Notes: a model not told the origin generated them from the sequence alone. 64,000 nucleotides of DNA from Mycolicibacterium aurum (GCF_900637195.1 NZ_LR134356.1:372001-436000), one strand, 5' to 3'; positions 35,858 through 44,735 are shown, counted from the stretch's first letter. Numbers and translations are program-made.

Positions 35858-36529
35858 GTGAATGTGACCAGCCGATGGCTGATCGGCGCCGCCATCGGGG
35901 CCGTCGGCATCTACGCGCTCATGTGGGTGGGGTTTGCCCAGGATTGGTCGTGGCTCGCGCGTGTCGATACCGCCGCGCTCGACGCGGCGTACCGCTTCGG
36001 TGAAGCCCGCCCCGGCTGGGTGACCGCGTGGGACATCTACTGCACGGTGCTGGGGCCCGGGGCGTTCCGGATCGCGACGGTCGTGGTCATCGTCATGGCC
36101 TTCGTCCGACGCCACATCCGCGTGGCGATCTTCCTCATCGTCAGCGTCGAATTCAGCGGCATCGTCACCGAGACCGCCAAACACTTCGCCGACCGCTCGC
36201 GACCGGACACCGCGATGGTGTCGGCGCTGTCGTCATCGTTCCCGTCGGGTCATGCCCTAGGTGTCATGGTGTGCGTCGCCGCGCTGCTCGCCGTCGCTCT
36301 ACCGCGGGTGCGGCCGGGACGGCGGGCCGGTCTCATCGCGCTCGGCGCCGTGATCGTCGTGACGATCGGCATCGGCCGGGTGGTGCTCAACGTGCACCAC
36401 CCCTCGGACGTGGTGGCCGGATGGGCCCTCGGCTACGCGTACTTCGTCGTGTGCCTGCTTCTGGTGCCGCCGACGGCACCCGTCACCACACGGGACGAAA
36501 TACCTGAAGCGCTCGATAACGCACGCTGA
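35858..36529 (+). CDS. PAP2-superfamily membrane phosphatase
   Basis: A 223-residue integral membrane phosphatase with about five or six helices. All three PAP2 motifs are present: K108-x6-R115-P116 (KHFADRSRP), PSGH (129-132) and R174-x5-H180-x3-D184 (GRVVLNVHHPSD; the usual Ser before Arg is Gly). Enzymes of this class dephosphorylate phosphatidic acid, undecaprenyl pyrophosphate or similar lipids at the membrane. The start is GTG 35858; GTG 35864 is possible. The 3' end overlaps the convergent PAP2-kinase fusion by 47 bases. Confidence 0.87.
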   Translation: MNVTSRWLIGAAIGAVGIYALMWVGFAQDWSWLARVDTAALDAAYRFGEARPGWVTAWDIYCTVLGPGAFRIATVVVIVMAFVRRHIRVAIFLIVSVEFSGIVTETAKHFADRSRPDTAMVSALSSSFPSGHALGVMVCVAALLAVALPRVRPGRRAGLIALGAVIVVTIGIGRVVLNVHHPSDVVAGWALGYAYFVVCLLLVPPTAPVTTRDEIPEALDNAR

Positions 36530-37976
36530 AGCTCGCCTCGTCGAGCTCGGTGCCGACCTCGCCGTCGAGCGCCAGCACCGTCGGGCCGTCGGGGGACCGG
36601 AACGCGAACTCCGGCACGCGCAGCTCGTGATAGAGCGGGCTGCGCTCGAGCCGCCCCAGCGCCACCGCCGTCAGGATCCGGAGCCGGCTCAGCCGGCGTC
36701 CGGTTTCCAGGATCCGGATGTCGATCAGCCCGTCGTCCATCCGGGTCCGGCGCGACGGCGCGAAGCCCGACGGCAGGTACGTGGAGTTGCCCAGGAAGAA
36801 CAGCGACGTCAGCAGCGATTTGTTGTCGTACTCGATGCGCACGGGCTCGTACCGCCGCAGCGTGTGGAACATCGCGTAGATACCGGCCAGCGGCTTGCCG
36901 ATCTTGTGCTCCAGCTTCTCCCGGGTCTGCACGAACCGCGGGTAGGCGCCGATGCTGGCGGTGTTGATCACCATCTGCTTCTCGTTCAGGCAGACCATGT
37001 CGACGCAGTACACCGAGCCGTCCTGGATCGCCGCGACGGTCTTGGCGGTGGTGTCGCACCCGATGTCCTTGGCGAAGTGGTTGAACGTACCCGCGGGGAA
37101 CACCGCCAGCGGCATTCCCGCTTCGAGTGCGATCGCCGCCGCGGTGGCCACGGTGCCGTCGCCGCCACCGATGCCGAGCACCTCCGCGCGCTCCGCGGCC
37201 GACTGCAGCACCTGCACCACGTCGTCGTCCTCGCCAAGCTCGACGATCTCGGCCTGCGGGAGTGCCTCGCGCACCTCGTCGAGCACGCGCGCGCCGGTAC
37301 CGCTTCCGGAAGCGGGGTTGATGACGATGGTGACGCCCTTGCCCTGCGGGCGCGCCGGGGCGTCCACCCGTAGCGGCTCGACGTTGGGCAGCCGCGTCTC
37401 GATGACGGGCGGCACCACTCGCGCTCCCAGCACCGCGATCCCCGCGCCGAGGCCGAACCCGGCGAGGACGTCGCCCGGGTAGTGCGCCCCGGTCGCCACC
37501 CGTGACATGCCGACAAGGCCGGCCAGCAGAGCCAGTCCGAGGCCCAGCGGCGCCGTCTCCAGCCCGACTCCGACGGCGAACGCCGCTGCGCTGGCCGAGT
37601 GTCCCGACGGTAATGAGTTGGACGTCGGGAACCGGCGGCCCTGCCGGGCCAGCGGCACGAGCAGGCGGCTCGGACGTTCGCGTCGCCACACCCGCTTGGC
37701 CACCTGATTGGTGAGCAGGCTCGTCACCCCCAGCGTCAGCACGCCGCGGGTGGCGCCGCGCTTCATCGACGGCGTGCCGAACGCGGTCAACCCCGCCGCG
37801 ATCGCGAACCACAGCTTGGAGTGGTCGGCGGCGCTCGTCAGCCGGGGCATGACCGCGTCCAGGAGCGGGCTCGGCGATTCCGCGACCGCCTCGAAGACCT
37901 CGCGATCCAGCGTGCCCAGGCCTTCGCCGATCTGACGGATACCGCGGCCGCGACGTCGCAAGGTCCCAAGATTCAT
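36483..37976 (-). CDS. PAP2 phosphatase-diacylglycerol kinase fusion protein
   Basis: A 497-residue two-domain protein. The N-terminal PAP2 membrane domain (about 40-190) has K94-x6-R101-P102, PSGH (123-126) and SRVATGAHYPGD (158-169). The C-terminal lipid kinase domain (about 210-497) is of the YegS/DAGK catalytic type: VINPASGSG, the nucleotide-binding GGGDGT (270-275) and PAGTFNHFAKDIG. One polypeptide thus carries a lipid phosphatase and a lipid kinase, presumably acting in sequence on membrane lipids such as polyprenol or diacylglycerol; the substrate is inferred only. It is divergent from the ArsR gene, with the palindrome at 38000-38023 in between. Confidence 0.9.
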   Translation of the reverse strand: MNLGTLRRRGRGIRQIGEGLGTLDREVFEAVAESPSPLLDAVMPRLTSAADHSKLWFAIAAGLTAFGTPSMKRGATRGVLTLGVTSLLTNQVAKRVWRRERPSRLLVPLARQGRRFPTSNSLPSGHSASAAAFAVGVGLETAPLGLGLALLAGLVGMSRVATGAHYPGDVLAGFGLGAGIAVLGARVVPPVIETRLPNVEPLRVDAPARPQGKGVTIVINPASGSGTGARVLDEVREALPQAEIVELGEDDDVVQVLQSAAERAEVLGIGGGDGTVATAAAIALEAGMPLAVFPAGTFNHFAKDIGCDTTAKTVAAIQDGSVYCVDMVCLNEKQMVINTASIGAYPRFVQTREKLEHKIGKPLAGIYAMFHTLRRYEPVRIEYDNKSLLTSLFFLGNSTYLPSGFAPSRRTRMDDGLIDIRILETGRRLSRLRILTAVALGRLERSPLYHELRVPEFAFRSPDGPTVLALDGEVGTELDEASFSVRYRALQVFRPVW

Positions 37977-37999
37977 ACCGCCAACCTATCTGCCGCATC

Positions 38000-38023
38000 C
38001 CTTGACAGATTTTTCTGTCAAGG
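38000..38023. promoter_or_regulatory. 24-bp perfect palindrome, candidate ArsR operator
   Basis: CCTTGACAGA (38000-38009) and TCTGTCAAGG (38014-38023) are perfect inverted arms of 10 bases around TTTT. It lies 6 bases before the ArsR start and 24 bases before the divergent fusion gene's start, and the left arm contains a consensus TTGACA. A dimeric winged-helix repressor bound here would control both genes. Confidence 0.6.
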
Positions 38024-38028
38024 CGACG

Positions 38029-38628
38029 ATGGGTTTTGTGCTCGACATCGAGGTCATCGCCGACCCCGCCGCGGCGGTCAGCGCGCTCGATCCGATCCGC
38101 GGCAGGCTGCTCGCCGAGCTGGGCGAACCCGCCTCCGCCGCCACCCTGGCCGCCCGGGTCGGGATCACCAGGCAGAAGGTCAACTACCACCTGCGGGCGT
38201 TGGAGCAGCACCGACTGGTCGAAGCTGCAGGTGAGCGCCGGTGGGGCGGATTGACCGAGCGTCTGCTCGTCGCGACCGCGTCGTCCTACGTCGTGTCGCC
38301 CGCGGCACTGGGTCCTGTTGCGGCAAACCCAGACGCCGCCCGCGATCGGCTGTCGGCCGGCTACCTGATCGCGGTGGCCGCGCGCGCGGTCCGTGAGGTC
38401 GGCGACCTGTGGCGCGCCGCGCGCGACACACGCAAGCGGTTGGCGACGCTGACGATCGACACGTCGGTCACCTTCCGGTCCGCCGCCGAGCGTGCGGCAT
38501 TCACCGACGAACTGGCCGCCGCCGTGACCGGCCTGGTGGCGCGCTACCACGACGAAAGCGATCCCGGCGGCCGCCCGCACCGCGTGCTACTCGCCGCCTA
38601 TCCGATGCCGACGCGAAAGGACCGGTAA
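38029..38628 (+). CDS. ArsR-family winged-helix transcriptional regulator
   Basis: A 199-residue regulator. The winged helix is near the N-terminus: LDPIRGRLLAELGEPASAATLAARVGITRQKVNYHLRALE, read in segments, has the ArsR recognition helix ITRQKVNYHLRAL. The C-terminal helical domain is of the type paired with SRPBCC/AHSA1 partner genes. I start at ATG 38029 (MGFVLDIEV); the upstream TTG at 38002 lies inside the palindrome and is less likely. TAATG overlaps the next gene, so the pair is one unit, probably autoregulated. No metal-binding Cys cluster is seen, so a non-metal signal is likely. Confidence 0.87.
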   Translation: MGFVLDIEVIADPAAAVSALDPIRGRLLAELGEPASAATLAARVGITRQKVNYHLRALEQHRLVEAAGERRWGGLTERLLVATASSYVVSPAALGPVAANPDAARDRLSAGYLIAVAARAVREVGDLWRAARDTRKRLATLTIDTSVTFRSAAERAAFTDELAAAVTGLVARYHDESDPGGRPHRVLLAAYPMPTRKDR

Positions 38629-39443
38629 TGCCTCTGAAGAAGGACGACGACGGGCGCCGCTGGGTCGAGGTGGAGTTCCTGGTTCCCGGAACGCCGGAGC
38701 AGGTGTGGGACGCGATCGCCACGGGTCCCGGGATGAGCGCCTGGTTCACGCCCACCTCGGTCGACGAACGCGTCGGCGGAGCCATCGCTTTCGACTTCGG
38801 CGACGGTGCGGTCAGTTCCGGGGTGGTCACCGAGTGGGAACCGCCGGTGCGGCTGGGATACGAGGAGCATGAATGGAGCGGCGACGCGCCACCGGTGGCG
38901 ACCGAGGTCACGGTCACCAGCCGCTCGGGTGACCGGTGCGTGGTCCGCATGGTGCACAGCCTGTTCACCGATCAAGACGACTGGGACGACGAGTTGGAGA
39001 GCTTCGAGACCGGCTGGCCCGGATTCTTCGAGGTGTTGCGGCTGTACCTGCGTGACTTCCCCGGTCAGCCCGTCGCCGGTGTCCTCGCTGCCGCCACACA
39101 TCCGGGCGACATGGCGTCCGCGTGGTCCTCCCTGGCGGCCGCGGTGGGAGTCGCCGGGGTCGACGTCGGCCAGCGATGCGAATCCCGTTTCGCCGCACCG
39201 CAACTGGCCGGGGTGGTGGAACGCATCGCGCAGAAGCGGGATTTCCGCGACGTGATGGTGCGACTGGACGCACCCGGTCCCGGCATCGCCGTCGTGGGCG
39301 GCTGCGTCGCAGACGGCCAGACCAGGGTCATGGTCAGCCTCTATCTGTACGGGGAATCCGCCGCCGACACTGCCGAGGCAGAAGCGCCGAAATGGCGGAC
39401 CTGGATGGCACAGTTGGTGCATGCCGATCGCGCCTCGACCTGA
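38628..39443 (+). CDS. SRPBCC (AHSA1/START-like) domain protein
   Basis: A 271-residue protein with an N-terminal SRPBCC ligand-binding fold: VEVEFLVPGTPEQVWDAIATGPGMSAWF, read in segments, is the classic AHSA1 start, and DDWDDELESFETGWPGFFEVLRLYL the C-terminal helix. About 120 further residues of a less clear domain follow. Genes of this type are commonly coupled to ArsR regulators, as here (1-base TAATG overlap). It may bind a small hydrophobic ligand; a catalytic role is not evident. Confidence 0.83.
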   Translation: MPLKKDDDGRRWVEVEFLVPGTPEQVWDAIATGPGMSAWFTPTSVDERVGGAIAFDFGDGAVSSGVVTEWEPPVRLGYEEHEWSGDAPPVATEVTVTSRSGDRCVVRMVHSLFTDQDDWDDELESFETGWPGFFEVLRLYLRDFPGQPVAGVLAAATHPGDMASAWSSLAAAVGVAGVDVGQRCESRFAAPQLAGVVERIAQKRDFRDVMVRLDAPGPGIAVVGGCVADGQTRVMVSLYLYGESAADTAEAEAPKWRTWMAQLVHADRAST

Positions 39444-39492
39444 CCGTGTCCTGTCGGGGCGCGCGAAGCGACGGGCCGACGGTGTCCGCGTC

Positions 39493-40152
39493 GTGCGCCG
39501 CCTGGTGATCCTGCTGTGTGCGGCGGCCCTGGGCTTCCTGAGCGCACCGCATGCCGGCGCCGAGTTCTCGCCCTGGTTCGCGAACTCGGTCGGCTCGGCC
39601 ACCCAGGTGCTCGCCGTCACCGGAACCGGGGGGTCCGACGCCAAGCTCGACGTGTGGGAGCGGACAGCGGCGGGGTGGCGACCCGTCACCGGTGGTGTCG
39701 GCGTCCCGGCCAAGATCGGCGAGAAAGGCATGTCGCCCAACCATTTCGACGGGTCGATGATGACGCCGAAGGGGATCTACACACTCGACTTCGCGTTCGG
39801 CACCCAACCTGATCCGGGTAGCGGCCTGAAGTATGTCCAGGTGGGGTCCAACCACTGGTGGGACGGCGACATGAAGAGCCCGACCTACAACACCATGCAG
39901 GTGTGCGACAAGGAGAACTGCCCGTTCAACACGTCGCTGAGCGCGGGCACCGAGAACCTCGACATCCCGCAGTACGCGCACGCGGTGGTGATGGGCGTCA
40001 ACAAGGAGCGGATCCCCGGCAAGGGCGGCGCATTCTTCGTGCACAGCACCGACGGCGGACCCACCGCGGGATGTGTGGCCATCGACGACGCCACGCTGGT
40101 GACGATCATGCGCTGGCTGCGGCCCGGCGCGATGATCGCCATCACCGAGTGA
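39493..40152 (+). CDS. Secreted L,D-transpeptidase-like (YkuD-type) protein
   Basis: A 219-residue exported protein with a signal peptide (VRRLVILLCAAALGFLSA, cleavage near PHAGA-EF). The catalytic signature FFVHSTDGGPTAGCVAIDD has the His and the Ser/Gly-Cys spacing of the YkuD L,D-transpeptidase fold, with Cys as nucleophile. Such enzymes make 3-3 crosslinks in mycobacterial peptidoglycan, or related reactions; this one lacks an Ig-like domain and is smaller than LdtMt2. The start is GTG 39493, chosen because it gives a normal signal peptide; ATG 39421 would add 24 charged residues and overlap the previous gene. Confidence 0.8.
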   Translation: MRRLVILLCAAALGFLSAPHAGAEFSPWFANSVGSATQVLAVTGTGGSDAKLDVWERTAAGWRPVTGGVGVPAKIGEKGMSPNHFDGSMMTPKGIYTLDFAFGTQPDPGSGLKYVQVGSNHWWDGDMKSPTYNTMQVCDKENCPFNTSLSAGTENLDIPQYAHAVVMGVNKERIPGKGGAFFVHSTDGGPTAGCVAIDDATLVTIMRWLRPGAMIAITE

Positions 40153-40170
40153 CCTACCGGTCCAAACCGC

Positions 40171-40629
40171 TCAGATGTTCAGCGCGCGCCCGGCCTTGAC
40201 CTTGAACTCCAACGCGTCCAGCTTCATCGACGCGTCGTAGGTGCGGTCATAACCGGTCTCGGAGATCTTCCAGCCGTCGGGGGTGCGCCGATACCTGTCG
40301 TGGTAGAAACCCGCACCGATCAGCATGAAGTTGAAGTCGGGCGCGATCACCCGATCCTGCAGGTACCACGTCGCGGTGGCCTCGTCGCCGTCGACGGTGA
40401 TCTCCGGATGGTTGACCCGGTGCTCGGTGAGAATCTCGGGTCCCAACGAGTTGCGCATGAAGCCGACCAGATCGTCACGGTTGGTGAAGTGGTGTTCCTC
40501 GCCGATCGACTCGCCGTACCGGCCTTCGACGTCCTCGGTCAGAGTGTCGGCGAAATCGTCCCAGTTCTTGGTGTCGAGCGCGCGGAGGTAGCGATATTTG
40601 ACCTGTTTGATCTCGTCGATGTCACTCAT
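40171..40629 (-). CDS. NTF2-like / SnoaL-like protein
   Basis: A 152-residue protein with a cone-shaped NTF2-like fold: an N-terminal helix (IDEIKQVKYRYLRALDTKNWDDFADTL, in segments), then beta strands containing HHFTNRDDLVGFM, VDGDEATATWYLQD and YHDRYRRTPDGWKISETGYDRTY. Asp, His and Tyr in the pocket would suit a hydratase or isomerase, as in SnoaL and related proteins. Substrate unknown. The start ATG 40629 gives the family N-terminus MSDIDEIKQVKY; the longer frame is not coding-like. Confidence 0.82.
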   Translation of the reverse strand: MSDIDEIKQVKYRYLRALDTKNWDDFADTLTEDVEGRYGESIGEEHHFTNRDDLVGFMRNSLGPEILTEHRVNHPEITVDGDEATATWYLQDRVIAPDFNFMLIGAGFYHDRYRRTPDGWKISETGYDRTYDASMKLDALEFKVKAGRALNI

Positions 40630-40773
40630 GGCGACATTGCAGCACACCAGGGGTGTCCGACGGATCGAGTGTCCCGAAATTGATTGACGGGCGCGTCGAA
40701 ACACCTGGTGGCGCAGAGGGGTTCGCCCGGGCCGGGCGCGGGGTGTCAGATGCGCCGACCCGTCGTCGCGGTT

Positions 40774-40779
40774 TAAGGT
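40774..40779 (+). promoter_or_regulatory. Candidate -10 element of the Hsp70-like gene
   Basis: TAAGGT (TANNNT type) ends 9 bases before the ATG at 40789, compatible with a leaderless transcript. No -35 hexamer stands out. Confidence 0.25.
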
Positions 40780-40788
40780 GCGTGAATC

Positions 40789-42588
40789 ATGAGCGAAGCG
40801 TTGGGGTTGTCCATCGGAACCACCAACCTCGCCGCGGCAACGGTCGGCCGCCAGCCGGTGATCCGCCGATCGATGCTGACCATCTATGGCCACGCCGCCC
40901 CCGAGGTCGGGGAGGCGTCCGCGCAGCCGGGCGGGGTGGTGCTGTCCGGTTTCGTCGAACGCGTCGGCGACCCGGTGCCGCTGGTGGCGGCGGACGGCGC
41001 CACTTACCCCGCCGAACAGCTGGTGGTCGAGGCGCTGGAGGCGATGGCGGGCCTGGCCACCCGGCAGACCCTGTCCGATGTGGCGATCTCCGTGCCGTCG
41101 TACTGGAACCGGGACATCACAGACGCCCTGGCGGGTGCGCTGGGGGCCAGCGCGGTGCTGACACCGGGCGGCGGGCGGCCCCGGCTCATCTCTGACGCCG
41201 AGGCCGCACTAACCGCGATCAACGTCACCCCGGGGCTGGACCGGCGCGGAGTGGCGGTGCTGCTGGACTTCGGCGGCGGAGGCACCAGCATCACCGCCGT
41301 CGACGCGGCGTCGGCATTCGCCGTCATCGGTGGCACGGAGAGATTCGCCGAGTTCGCGGGTGACCAAGTGGATCAGGCACTGCTGAGCCACGTGCTGGAG
41401 GGCGTCGCCGGGGGCAGCGGCATCGATCCCGCCCAGACCGCCGCGGTCGGGTCGCTCGGCAGACTGCGCGAGGAGTGCCGCTCGGCGAAGGAGCGGCTGT
41501 CGGCCCAGACCGCCACCGGGCTGACCGTGGACATACCGGGCCACACCGGCGAAGTCCGGGTGACGCGAGCCGAATTGGAGGAGCTGATCGCACGTCCGCT
41601 CGACGGCGTGTTCGGTGCACTCGAGGACCTGTTGGCGCGCAACAGTATCGGCTGGAGCGACGTGTCGTCGGTGGTGCTCGTCGGCGGCGGATCGGCGATA
41701 CCCCTTATCGCTGAGCAGGTTTCGCAGCGATTTCGCGTGCCCGTGGTGACGACGCCGCGCCCGGCGCTCGACGCGGCCGCCGGCGCCGCGCTGTTCGCCG
41801 CGTACGGCCGCAGTGCCGACACCGCCACCGCGGCAGCCGTCGCGGACTTCTCCACCGTGGCCGCGCCCGCCGCCGCCGACAGCACGTACGCGCTGGCGTG
41901 GTCTCAGGACGACGCGGGCGGCGACGATGTCGTTCCGTACACCGGAGAAGACATTCCCGAGCGGGCCAACCCGTACGTACTCGCCGACTCCTCGGCACGA
42001 GACGATGTCGGACGAGACGACTGGGACGCCGGTGCCACGCAGAGCCCACCCGGTCCCCGATTCCCGGTGACGCTGGTGGGAGTGATCGCCGCGGTCGCAC
42101 TGCTGGCCGTTGGCGGCGCCGCCATCGCGTTGACCAGCTTCGACAGCTCCGACCGTACGCCGCCGACCCCGGGCAACGTCCCGCTGAGCAGCGCGCTCGT
42201 CCCCACCAGCGCACCACCGCCGGAGACGGTCACCGTCCCGCAGCAGAACCCGGAGACCGCGCCGCCCCCGCCGGCCAGCGAGGCGCCTCCGCCTGTCGTC
42301 ACCACCACGCCGCCCCCGGCCCCCACCACGACCACGACGTCGCCGACCACCACCACGACGACGACCACCACGACCACGACGACCACCACGACGACCACGA
42401 CCACGACGACCACCACGACGCCGCCGACGACGACAACGACCCCGCCGACCACGACGACGCCGCCCACGACCGCGCCGACGACCACCCGGCCGACCACTGC
42501 GCCCCCGACGACAGCGATAACGACCACCTATCTCGACATCCCGTTCGTCCCGGTGCCCATCCCGATTCTGGTGCCCGACGGCCCCTGA
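40789..42588 (+). CDS. Membrane-anchored Hsp70-like protein with poly-threonine tail
   Basis: A 599-residue protein. Residues 1-350 are an Hsp70/actin-type ATPase: LGLSIGTTNLAAATV (phosphate 1), ISVPSYWNRD (the DnaK PxxxW-like block), LLDFGGGGTSITAV (phosphate 2) and VVLVGGGSAIPLI (adenosine). There is no canonical DnaK substrate-binding domain. Instead, an acidic linker leads to one transmembrane helix (about 427-449) and a Pro/Thr-rich extracytoplasmic tail containing 25 consecutive Thr (520-544), ending in hydrophobic IPFVPVPIPILVP. The ATPase would be cytoplasmic and the tail outside. A role in envelope sensing or signalling is inference. Confidence 0.82.
   Translation: MSEALGLSIGTTNLAAATVGRQPVIRRSMLTIYGHAAPEVGEASAQPGGVVLSGFVERVGDPVPLVAADGATYPAEQLVVEALEAMAGLATRQTLSDVAISVPSYWNRDITDALAGALGASAVLTPGGGRPRLISDAEAALTAINVTPGLDRRGVAVLLDFGGGGTSITAVDAASAFAVIGGTERFAEFAGDQVDQALLSHVLEGVAGGSGIDPAQTAAVGSLGRLREECRSAKERLSAQTATGLTVDIPGHTGEVRVTRAELEELIARPLDGVFGALEDLLARNSIGWSDVSSVVLVGGGSAIPLIAEQVSQRFRVPVVTTPRPALDAAAGAALFAAYGRSADTATAAAVADFSTVAAPAAADSTYALAWSQDDAGGDDVVPYTGEDIPERANPYVLADSSARDDVGRDDWDAGATQSPPGPRFPVTLVGVIAAVALLAVGGAAIALTSFDSSDRTPPTPGNVPLSSALVPTSAPPPETVTVPQQNPETAPPPPASEAPPPVVTTTPPPAPTTTTTSPTTTTTTTTTTTTTTTTTTTTTTTTTPPTTTTTPPTTTTPPTTAPTTTRPTTAPPTTAITTTYLDIPFVPVPIPILVPDGP
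42346..42420 (+). repeat. Poly-threonine (ACC/ACG) codon tract
   Basis: Twenty-five consecutive Thr codons, a mix of ACC and ACG only, within a longer Pro/Thr-rich stretch (about 42300-42520). Low complexity makes it prone to slippage, so length may vary between strains. Confidence 0.95.
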
Positions 42589-42682
42589 CCAGCCGGTATC
42601 GTCCGCCCCGGTCATTTCCCGCGCAAGAAATAGGGTTTTCCCCGATTCCTTCCGAGGGTCCCCCGCGCCTATGTTTGCAACG

Positions 42683-42723
42683 TCGGTTCGATCGGCTGCG
42701 GAGGGGACAGCCGATCGAGCCGA
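42683..42723. terminator. Strong hairpin between convergent genes
   Basis: Sixteen-base arms (42683-42698 and 42708-42723), with the core TCGATCGGCTG paired to CAGCCGATCGA, contain one G-T wobble and enclose a 9-base loop. It lies between the Hsp70-like stop and the ABC ATPase stop, 6 bases past the latter, so it can end transcription from either side. Confidence 0.65.
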
Positions 42724-42729
42724 TTCTCG

Positions 42730-43743
42730 TTATCCGACCCGGTTCTCGACGACGTTGCGCGGATGATGACACGCCGCGGCGTGTCCCGCCTCGTACGCGG
42801 TCATCGCCGGCTCGTCGACAGAGCAGACATCGGTGCTCCACGGACACCGGGTGTGGAATCGACACCCGTCGGGCGGATTGCTGGGGCTGGGCACATCCCC
42901 CTCGAGGACCAACCGATCGCGCGCCTCGTTGCGGCGCGGGTCCGGAATGGGCACCGCAGACAGAAGCGCATTCGAGTACGGGTGGATCGGCCGCTCATAG
43001 AGCGCGTCGGTGCCCGAGTCCTCCACCGCCTTGCCCAGATACATGACGGCGACGCGGTCGGACACATGCCGGACCACGCCGAGATCGTGCGCGACGAACA
43101 GATACGAGAGACCCAGTTCGTCCTGCAGGTCCTTCAACAGGTTCACGATCTGCGCCTGCACCGAGACATCCAGCGCCGACACCGGCTCGTCGGCGACGAT
43201 CAGCTTCGGCCTCAGCGCCAACGCGCGAGCGATACCGATGCGCTGCCGTTGACCGCCGGAGAACTCATGGGGATAGCGGTTGTAGTGCTCGGGGCGGAGG
43301 CCGACGCGGTCGAGCAGCTCCTGCACGCGGCGCTTGAGGTCGGCGCCGCTGGCCAGGCCGTGCAGATCCATCGGGTCGCCGACGATCTGCCCGATCCGCT
43401 TCCGCGGGTTCAGCGATGCGTACGGATCCTGGAAGATCATCTGCATCTGCCTGCGCAACGGCCGCAGATCCCGGCGGGACATCCCGACCAGCTCCTGCCC
43501 CAGGAAACGCACCGAGCCCGACGTCGGCGGCGTCAGCTGCAGGATGGCCCGGCACAGTGTCGACTTGCCGCAGCCGGATTCGCCGACCAGTCCCAGTGTC
43601 TCGCCGGCGTTGAGGGTCAGGCTGACGCCGTCCACGGCGCGGACGCGGCCCACCTCCCGCTCGACGATGACGCCGGACTTGATCGGGAAATGCTTGACCA
43701 GGTCGGTGACCTCGAGCAAGGGCTCGGCGGAGGATCCCGTCAT
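42730..43743 (-). CDS. Di/oligopeptide ABC transporter ATP-binding protein, DppF-like
   Basis: A 337-residue ABC ATPase with Walker [10 protein letters not shown]-loop FQDP, signature FSGGQRQRIGIARAL, Walker B LIVADEPVSALD and the H-loop VAHDLG. The C-terminal oligopeptide-transporter extension has the Cys-rich CRFHTRCPWSTDVC, the pattern of DppD/DppF/OppF ATPases. I start at ATG 43743, which overlaps the preceding stop in ATGA. It powers import of peptides with the partner ATPase, two permeases and the lipoprotein encoded upstream. Confidence 0.9.
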   Translation of the reverse strand: MTGSSAEPLLEVTDLVKHFPIKSGVIVEREVGRVRAVDGVSLTLNAGETLGLVGESGCGKSTLCRAILQLTPPTSGSVRFLGQELVGMSRRDLRPLRRQMQMIFQDPYASLNPRKRIGQIVGDPMDLHGLASGADLKRRVQELLDRVGLRPEHYNRYPHEFSGGQRQRIGIARALALRPKLIVADEPVSALDVSVQAQIVNLLKDLQDELGLSYLFVAHDLGVVRHVSDRVAVMYLGKAVEDSGTDALYERPIHPYSNALLSAVPIPDPRRNEARDRLVLEGDVPSPSNPPDGCRFHTRCPWSTDVCSVDEPAMTAYEAGHAAACHHPRNVVENRVG

Positions 43744-44735
43744 GACCGCACCCGCTTCTTGACGTCCTCGTCCAGCCAGCACCGATCCAGGTGGGTCGGG
43801 CTGCGGTCCGAGTCCAGCGCCGGCGGTTCACCGCATCGGTCGAACTCGAACGCGCAGCGCGGGGCGAAGCGGCACCCCGGAGGTGGGTCCAGCAGTGACG
43901 GCGGCTGCCCGCTGATCTGGGCGAGCCGCGCGGTGCGGGGCCGGTCCAGCCGGGCCAGCGATCCGAGCAGCCCCCACGTATAGGGGTGCTGCGGCGAGTA
44001 GAAGATGTCGTCCAGGCTGCCGTCCTCGACGATCTGGCCGGCGTACATCACCACCACCCGGTCGGCGACCTCGGCGACGACACCCAGGTCGTGGGTGATC
44101 AGCACGACGGCCAGATCGCGCTCGCGGTTCAGATCGGCGATCAGTCGCAGGATCTGGGCCTGCACCGTGACGTCCAGCGCCGTGGTCGGCTCGTCGGCGA
44201 TCAGCACCGCCGGCTCCAACGCCAGCGCCATCGCGATCATCACCCGCTGGCGCATGCCGCCGGAGAACTCGTGCGGGTAACTGCGCACCCGCGTCGCAGG
44301 ATTCGGGATGCCCACCGATGTCAACAACTCGACGGCCCTAGCCAGAGCCTCCTTCTTCGAGACGTCACGATGTGCCCGCACCATCTCGGCGATCTGATCG
44401 CCGACCCGGTAGACCGGGTTCAGCGAGGACATCGGATCCTGGAACACCATGGCGATCTCCTCGCCGCGGATGTCGCGCAGGCCGTCGTCGTCGAGACCGG
44501 TCATCTCCCTGCCGCGGTAGGTGACCGATCCCGTGATCTTTGCGTTGGGGGCCCGCGTCAACCCGGTCAGGGTCTGGGCGGTGACGCTCTTGCCGCAGCC
44601 GGATTCGCCGACGATGGCCAGGATCTCGCCCGGGGCGAGGTCGAACGACACCCCGTCGACCGCCCGGACGATGCCGTCCTCCGTGGCGAAGCTGACCCGG
44701 AGGTCGTCGACCCGCAGGAGTGGAGCGTCACTCAT
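43740..44735 (-). CDS. Di/oligopeptide ABC transporter ATP-binding protein, DppD-like
   Basis: A 331-residue ABC ATPase, the second of the heterodimeric motor: Walker [19 protein letters not shown], signature [15 protein letters not shown], Walker [12 protein letters not shown] and H-loop ITHDLG. The OppD-type C-terminal extension has [14 protein letters not shown]. Overlaps its neighbours by 4 bases on both sides, giving strict stoichiometric coupling. Confidence 0.9.
   Translation of the reverse strand: MSDAPLLRVDDLRVSFATEDGIVRAVDGVSFDLAPGEILAIVGESGCGKSVTAQTLTGLTRAPNAKITGSVTYRGREMTGLDDDGLRDIRGEEIAMVFQDPMSSLNPVYRVGDQIAEMVRAHRDVSKKEALARAVELLTSVGIPNPATRVRSYPHEFSGGMRQRVMIAMALALEPAVLIADEPTTALDVTVQAQILRLIADLNRERDLAVVLITHDLGVVAEVADRVVVMYAGQIVEDGSLDDIFYSPQHPYTWGLLGSLARLDRPRTARLAQISGQPPSLLDPPPGCRFAPRCAFEFDRCGEPPALDSDRSPTHLDRCWLDEDVKKRVRS

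Noticed and set aside
36433..38580. A 715-codon minus-strand open frame
   Set aside because: A shadow of the PAP2-kinase fusion and ArsR genes in another frame; composition is Arg/Gly-rich and motif-free.
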